A stretch of 64,000 nucleotides of DNA from Jackrogersella multiformis (taxonomy: Eukaryota > Ascomycota > Sordariomycetes > Xylariales > Hypoxylaceae), in contig CADCXD010000011.1 of the NCBI GenBank assembly GCA_902806575.1, forward strand, positions 1,426,001-1,490,000. Direction: 5' to 3'. Of this stretch, positions 59,792 to 64,000 are shown one piece after another. The position numbers and the translations under genes were made by a program. Below the pieces are notes generated by a model that searched no databases, was not told the origin of the DNA, and saw only the letters and a program-made list of their open reading frames with translations. Position 1 is the stretch's first letter; each line of letters opens with the position of its first letter.

Positions 59792-60131
59792 GCCAGCGAT
59801 GATTTAAATGTGCATATCTTCACACGGACATATATAGGAAATGGATCATTTGCTACTTGGTGGACTCATGATGCTCAAAGCTGGTGTTTTCGGGTTTTCA
59901 TTTGCTCTTGGGATATTACTTGTGCATTTTGTATCAAGTACGAAAAACCTATATCTTATAGGTACGCTCTAATTTTGGATCGGGAGTCGTTTAAAGGGGG
60001 CTTGTATATATTCATTGATATATCATGATTTATAGCCTAGAGTAAATTTGTTTGGATATAGGCACGTGTACATATTATAAAATTATGGTATAATCGTATG
60101 TCAGGGGGTTATTATGAGTTTTACTCCTAGC
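59792..60131. other. Intergenic, convergent 3' ends
   Basis: About 0.34 kb between convergent genes, AT-rich. No gene. Confidence 0.7.
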
Positions 60132-60788
60132 CTAGCCAATTGTTTTCTCCGGGATAAAGGGTCTCATGGTAGCATCGACATACGACTTCGGTAGTCCCCA
60201 TTGTGCCATTGCCTCATCGATGCCGCGGTTCATGCGATCGATGTACTCATCTTTCGGGGTACTTGGTTCGACTTTGTCTACGTTAACGTACACAAGGACC
60301 CGAACCGTCTCGGTCTTATCATCTGTTGTCGTGGTTGTGATTGCTGAACTTGGGTTGAGGATCGCGTCTACGTACTGCTTCTCGTAGGCCCAAGGAACGC
60401 CCTCCTTGAAATCCAAATTTTCCTCGTCTTTAGGATGTAGGCGGTACAATACGCCATAGACGCCGTCCTTTGCCTCGGCCTCGACCACCCCCCCTTTCAC
60501 CATTTTCTCTTCCTTCTTGGTGCTATCATCTTTCTGCTTGTTACTCCCACATGTTATCGGTAGCAATTCCAAGAATTTGAATGTGGAAGATTTGGATGAA
60601 GGGCCTTGGTGTCGTTTGATATTCGCATAACCACGCTCGTTGATGAGCCAGGTCCATCCGAGCAGATGCGCGAGGCCGACGGGAGGAGATAAGGGACAAC
60701 GATCTTGCATCTGCGTCGGGGAGAGGTTGGAGCCGTAGGCGAAGTAGAGGACTTCTTCATTTTGCTTGTTGTCTTCGATCGATGCCAT
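60132..60788 (-). CDS. Gamma-glutamylcyclotransferase-like (GGCT fold) protein
   Basis: A single-exon gene of 218 residues from the ATG at 60788. GGCT-fold proteins cyclise gamma-glutamyl groups, releasing 5-oxoproline, as part of glutathione-related turnover. The substrate-binding signature YFAYGSNLSPTQM is at about 15-27. VYGVLYRL and LDFKEG follow; the glutamate in LDxxEG matches the catalytic acid. PWAYEKQYVDAIL and VLVYVN complete the fold. A Lys/Glu-rich insertion (about 84-105) precedes VYGV and a Thr-rich loop (about 150-158) follows. No signal peptide; cytosolic location inferred. Length fits fungal members. Confidence 0.85.
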   Translation of the reverse strand: MASIEDNKQNEEVLYFAYGSNLSPTQMQDRCPLSPPVGLAHLLGWTWLINERGYANIKRHQGPSSKSSTFKFLELLPITCGSNKQKDDSTKKEEKMVKGGVVEAEAKDGVYGVLYRLHPKDEENLDFKEGVPWAYEKQYVDAILNPSSAITTTTTDDKTETVRVLVYVNVDKVEPSTPKDEYIDRMNRGIDEAMAQWGLPKSYVDATMRPFIPEKTIG

Positions 60789-60813
60789 GGCTATTGATTG
60801 GTCGGACTTAATG

Positions 60814-60829
60814 AAAAAAAAAAAAAAAA
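60814..60829 (+). repeat. Homopolymer A(16)
   Basis: A run of 16 A residues, or T on the coding strand, about 25 bp upstream of the GGCT-like start codon. It may act as a poly(dA:dT) promoter tract. Confidence 0.9.
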
Positions 60830-61531
60830 GCCGAGGATTGGTAGATTCTCATAAGTAGGTACTTAGGAAGGTAGAAATACTTTGAACTATTGTGAATATG
60901 ATTCGTCGGACGATATTTTTGGAATTGGATCTGTAGATTGGATCTCTGTTCGACTGGTGCGGAAAGATCGTCGGGAAGTTGCCCCGGGGATGCTTGAGCG
61001 GACTTCCTTCCTGAACATGTAGGATAATAAAGTGGGACGGCGGACGGAAGAAGGCGGAAGACGAGTGGGGTTCGGTCTCGGTCTTCAGTGTAACTCAAAA
61101 TAACCCCACTCGGGTCCGAGATTCTTAGGTACCTAGCCTAGTGCTATACAGGCAGTATGATACAGGTGCGGATATTGTGTTTGAAAAGAGCCCTGAGAGG
61201 GTTTTGGTTCTTGGTTTTAAATATTACCTAAACACTACCTTAGGTAGGTAGGTAGTTAAGTACAAAGTCCCGCATTTAGATCTGAGCCTCTTTTAAATTC
61301 ACTTACAGGGTACATGTGTACCTTTCTTGATAAACAAAGCTTCCTCTCAATGAACATGTTGTTGTTCTGTTTGACGTCTGAGCGGTCTCTCTCAATGAAC
61401 ATGAAATCTACCTAGTACCTGTAGCGGGAAAAGGTACCCCACACGTTGTAAAGTCAAACAATAATTGTACAAACAACAATGATCATGTAATTTAGCTGCA
61501 CAACCGATTTTTTACGTTTGTAAGTCTTTGC

Positions 61532-61612
61532 TTACCTACCTAGGTAGGTAATAAGACAATTTTTTTCCATTCTACATGTATCTTACCTAGGTAACCTACC
61601 TAGGTATCTACC
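61532..61612 (+). repeat. ACCTAGGT palindrome cluster
   Basis: Three copies of the palindrome ACCTAGGT, most with CCTA/TAGG extensions, within about 80 bp. This is a dense example of the motif that recurs throughout the intergenic DNA here. Confidence 0.9.
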
Positions 61613-62119
61613 TCTTAGAGGTGCTTTGTTCGACCCGATGATACCAACCCTAAAGGCGAATCGAGTAGGTTAGGCTTGATGATCAAAAGGTCATCCGACT
61701 CGGTACATCAACTTGAAACTCGCTTAACTCCAAGAATATATTCATTTGTTAACTGCCGACCGGAACTGGTTGTCGGGTGCCTACCATGTGCCAATTTGCC
61801 TCTCGTGCTGCAATGAAATTACCACCGTAGAGATTGATTGACTCTGGCCTAAACAAGCTTTTCTCCAATTACTCTTACTATGCCGATATGCTTTGTCTCA
61901 TCACACCCTCCTTATTTTTGATTATCAACGTATTACCCAATACTTCAGATTCAGAAGACACGTTATAGCACCCGATGAAGAAATATTCTAGCTAGCCGAG
62001 CTAGCCTGGATCGCTTACCAAATAGCGGTAATATTCGAGGTGATGCAACTTAGTCACTACCGGAATCTCTTCCCTCTTCAGGCGGTTACATCAACCCGTA
62101 CCAATCCAGTAAGGCTGAC

Positions 62120-64000
62120 TTACATCTGTTTCCCGGTTAGGGTACTTAGACGGATGCTCACGGCTCTTCTGTGTGCTTCCAGCTCTTCTACCTTCGCCAG
62201 TTGCATGACCGCACCTCCCACATTCTGGAGGCCCTCAGCGGTCAAGTTTGAGCTCGTAATGTGCTTGAGGAAAGAGCCCAGGTTGACCCCTGAGTATTGC
62301 TTAGCATAGCCATATGTAGCTATATCCGATTAGCATATATCAAGAACTGAAAAATAAGAAGAGGAAAAACTTACGTAGTGAATGGTTTACACCGGCAGAG
62401 TAGTCGCCAACACTTTCAGGAGTCCACTGCCCAATGAACACACTACCGGCGTTCATGACCTTGTCTACAACTTCTTCGGCGTTTTTGATCTGCAGTATTA
62501 AGTGTTCCGGGGCATACTCATTGCTGATCTTCATCGCCTCCTCGACGTCTTTGACTGAGAATGTGACGGAGTGGTTGATGGCACCTCTGACGATGTCCAC
62601 ACGTGGCAAAGCCATGGCCTGCTTGTGGACCTCATCCTCGATCGCTTGCAACTGCTGCTCATTCAGATCAACGGCAATGCAGACAACCTGACTGTCGACA
62701 CCATGCTCAGCCTGAGACAACAGATCCGAAGCAACGAAAGCCGGGTTCGCCTCCTTATCCGCAACCACCAGCACTTCTGAAGGACCGGCCGGCATATCGA
62801 TGCTTACGCCAGCATTCGTGTCGTTACTGACGAACATCTTGGCAGCAGTCACGAACTGGTTTCCAGGTCCAAGGATCTTGTCTACTTTGCTGACGCTCTC
62901 CGTGCCGTATGCCATCGCTGCAACGGCTTGGGCACCACCAGCCAGGACAATGCTCTCAGCACCGACTTTGTGCGCAACGTACACGATTTCCGGCGTAATG
63001 CTACCGTCGGAGCGCGGTGGAGATGCAAGGACAATCTTCTTGCACCCAGCCACCATGGCAGGAACTCCGAGCATGAGTGCGGTACTAGGCAGGACAGCGG
63101 TCCCGCCTGGCACATACAGGCCAACTCGTTCAATAGGCCTGGAAAATCTGCTACACACAACACCTGGCATGGTCTCAACTTGTAGAGGCTGTTCTTTCTG
63201 CGCAGAGTGGAACTTGCGAATATTCTCGAAAGAGATATCAAGGGCCTTGATTGTCTCGGGAGGAAGATTCATCAGCGACTGTGGGAATGGAGCTTTGAGG
63301 ACAGGTGATGTAAGAGACGTTGCCTTCTCGAACTTATGTGTATAAGAAAGTAAAGCCTGATCACCATTCTTTCTAACATCGTTAATAATAGGTGTAACGA
63401 TATTCATGATCGCATCTGCGGATTTCTGAGACGGCCTTCTAAGAGCCTCCAAAACCTCCGCGGCGCCGACTTTGCTAGCATCCACTCGTTTTAGAGTAAT
63501 TCTTTCACTGTCCGGAGCCGTGTGTGCTGCGGTAGCAGGGGAGGATGTCAATGGAGTTGCAGACTCCTTTGCAGACTCCTTGGCTTTCTCAGCAGTGCCG
63601 TTGGTAATACCTTCTTTCTGGGCCCACTGCCCCTTTGCGTTGCCTGGTCTTCTCTTGACCTTCAAGCTCTTGGCGTCGAGGTTCTCCTCGATATCAGAAA
63701 GGCTTACTCCAGCGCTAATGGCCTTGGTTAGGGCGAAGTATATCAGGTCTGCCGCCTCGAATGCAACTTCTTCCGGCGTCTTTGCGTTACAAAGCTCCTC
63801 TGCCTCTTCCATTATCTTTGCCCGCAGAAGCTTGTCATCCGAGAAAAGTCGTTTGGTATAGGAGCCTTCGGGTGCTGTCTGTTTTCTCGAAACCAATGTT
63901 TGTTCGAGCTTCGAGATTCCCTTCAGATCACCGAAGCATCCATGTTGGTCGAGATGACAGAACTTCCCCTTTTGTTTAACTACAAATTTCAATGCATCGT
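62120..64000 (-). CDS. HIS4: Histidine biosynthesis trifunctional protein (HIS4/his-3 type), 5' end missing
   Basis: The 3' part of the gene; the frame is open to the right window edge. Exons 64000..62375 and 62319..62120 are joined across a 55-bp intron (GTAAGT, GCTAAT, ATAG). The full protein carries phosphoribosyl-AMP cyclohydrolase, phosphoribosyl-ATP pyrophosphatase and histidinol dehydrogenase in one chain. Seen here: the end of the cyclohydrolase region (KQKGKFCHL), the pyrophosphatase domain (KIMEEAEELCNAKTPEEVAFEAADLIYFALT) and nearly all of histidinol dehydrogenase, with GVVCSRFSRPIERVGLYVPGG, LGPGNQFVTAAK, DMPAGPSEVLVVAD, LLSQAEHGVDSQV and EYAPEHL. The exon after the intron supplies the conserved PTYGYAKQYSGVNL. 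A Lys/Ala/Thr-rich linker separates the last two domains. Cytosolic. Confidence 0.97.

Larger units (their letters stand above)
60789..62119. other. Intergenic, repeat-containing
   Basis: About 1.3 kb. A 16-A run lies at 60814-60829, just upstream of the GGCT-like start codon on the minus strand. ACCTAGGT clusters lie near 61130, 61235-61255 and 61535-61610. No gene. Confidence 0.65.

Overview
The window is nuclear DNA of a filamentous ascomycete (Pezizomycotina, most likely Sordariomycetes; the class is inferred). The evidence is: short introns of about 50-140 bp with GTRNGT donors, CTRAC-type branch sites and YAG acceptors; fungus-restricted families (CFEM, DUF7514-like, DUF2945/TUDOR, fungal NLR-type N-domain, NoxA, class I myosin with SH3 tail, Dal5-type permease); and a fungal HIS4-type trifunctional gene. 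Gaps of 0.3-3.9 kb separate the genes. They are AT-richer and full of ACCTAGGT / CCTA-type microsatellites that I did not see inside any exon.

Layout. 0-13 kb: a GNAT acetyltransferase (+), a DUF7514-like protein (+), a GC-rich Cys/His protein (-), a secreted Cys-rich protein whose first intron is about 1.2 kb and full of repeats (-), and a small Gln/Ser-rich protein (-). 13-24 kb: a family 2 glycosyltransferase (-), a Ppc89/Cep57-like spindle pole body protein (+), a monocarboxylate-type MFS transporter (-) and the exon junction complex protein Y14 (+). 24-35 kb: a CFEM protein (-), a probable decayed gene (-), a two-exon protein of unknown family (+), Pfa4 palmitoyltransferase (+), class I myosin (-) and a 77-aa TUDOR-like protein in three exons (-). 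35-39 kb is a gene-poor stretch. 39-52 kb: NADPH oxidase NoxA (+), a fungal NLR-type N-domain protein (-), a MATE exporter (+), a small doubtful ORF (-) and a zinc-finger regulator combining a Zn2Cys6-like and C2H2 fingers (+). 52-64 kb: a mitochondrial ComA-like protein (-), an NLR N-domain relic (-), an alpha/beta hydrolase (-), a Dal5-type permease in eight exons (+), a GGCT-like protein (-) and the 3' part of the HIS4-type gene (-, cut by the right edge).

Most genes are housekeeping or growth genes (MyoA, NoxA, Ppc89, Y14, Pfa4, HIS4). I see no secondary-metabolite core enzyme, intact transposon, CRISPR or prophage-like structure, so no compact operon-like system is visible. The most unusual items are the repeat-filled long intron, two probable gene relics (near 25.4-26.0 kb and 55.1-55.3 kb), the archaeal-type ComA fold protein with a mitochondrial leader, and the hybrid zinc-finger regulator. 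Exon joins were derived by eye from splice signals and reading-frame continuity. No RNA evidence or database search was available.
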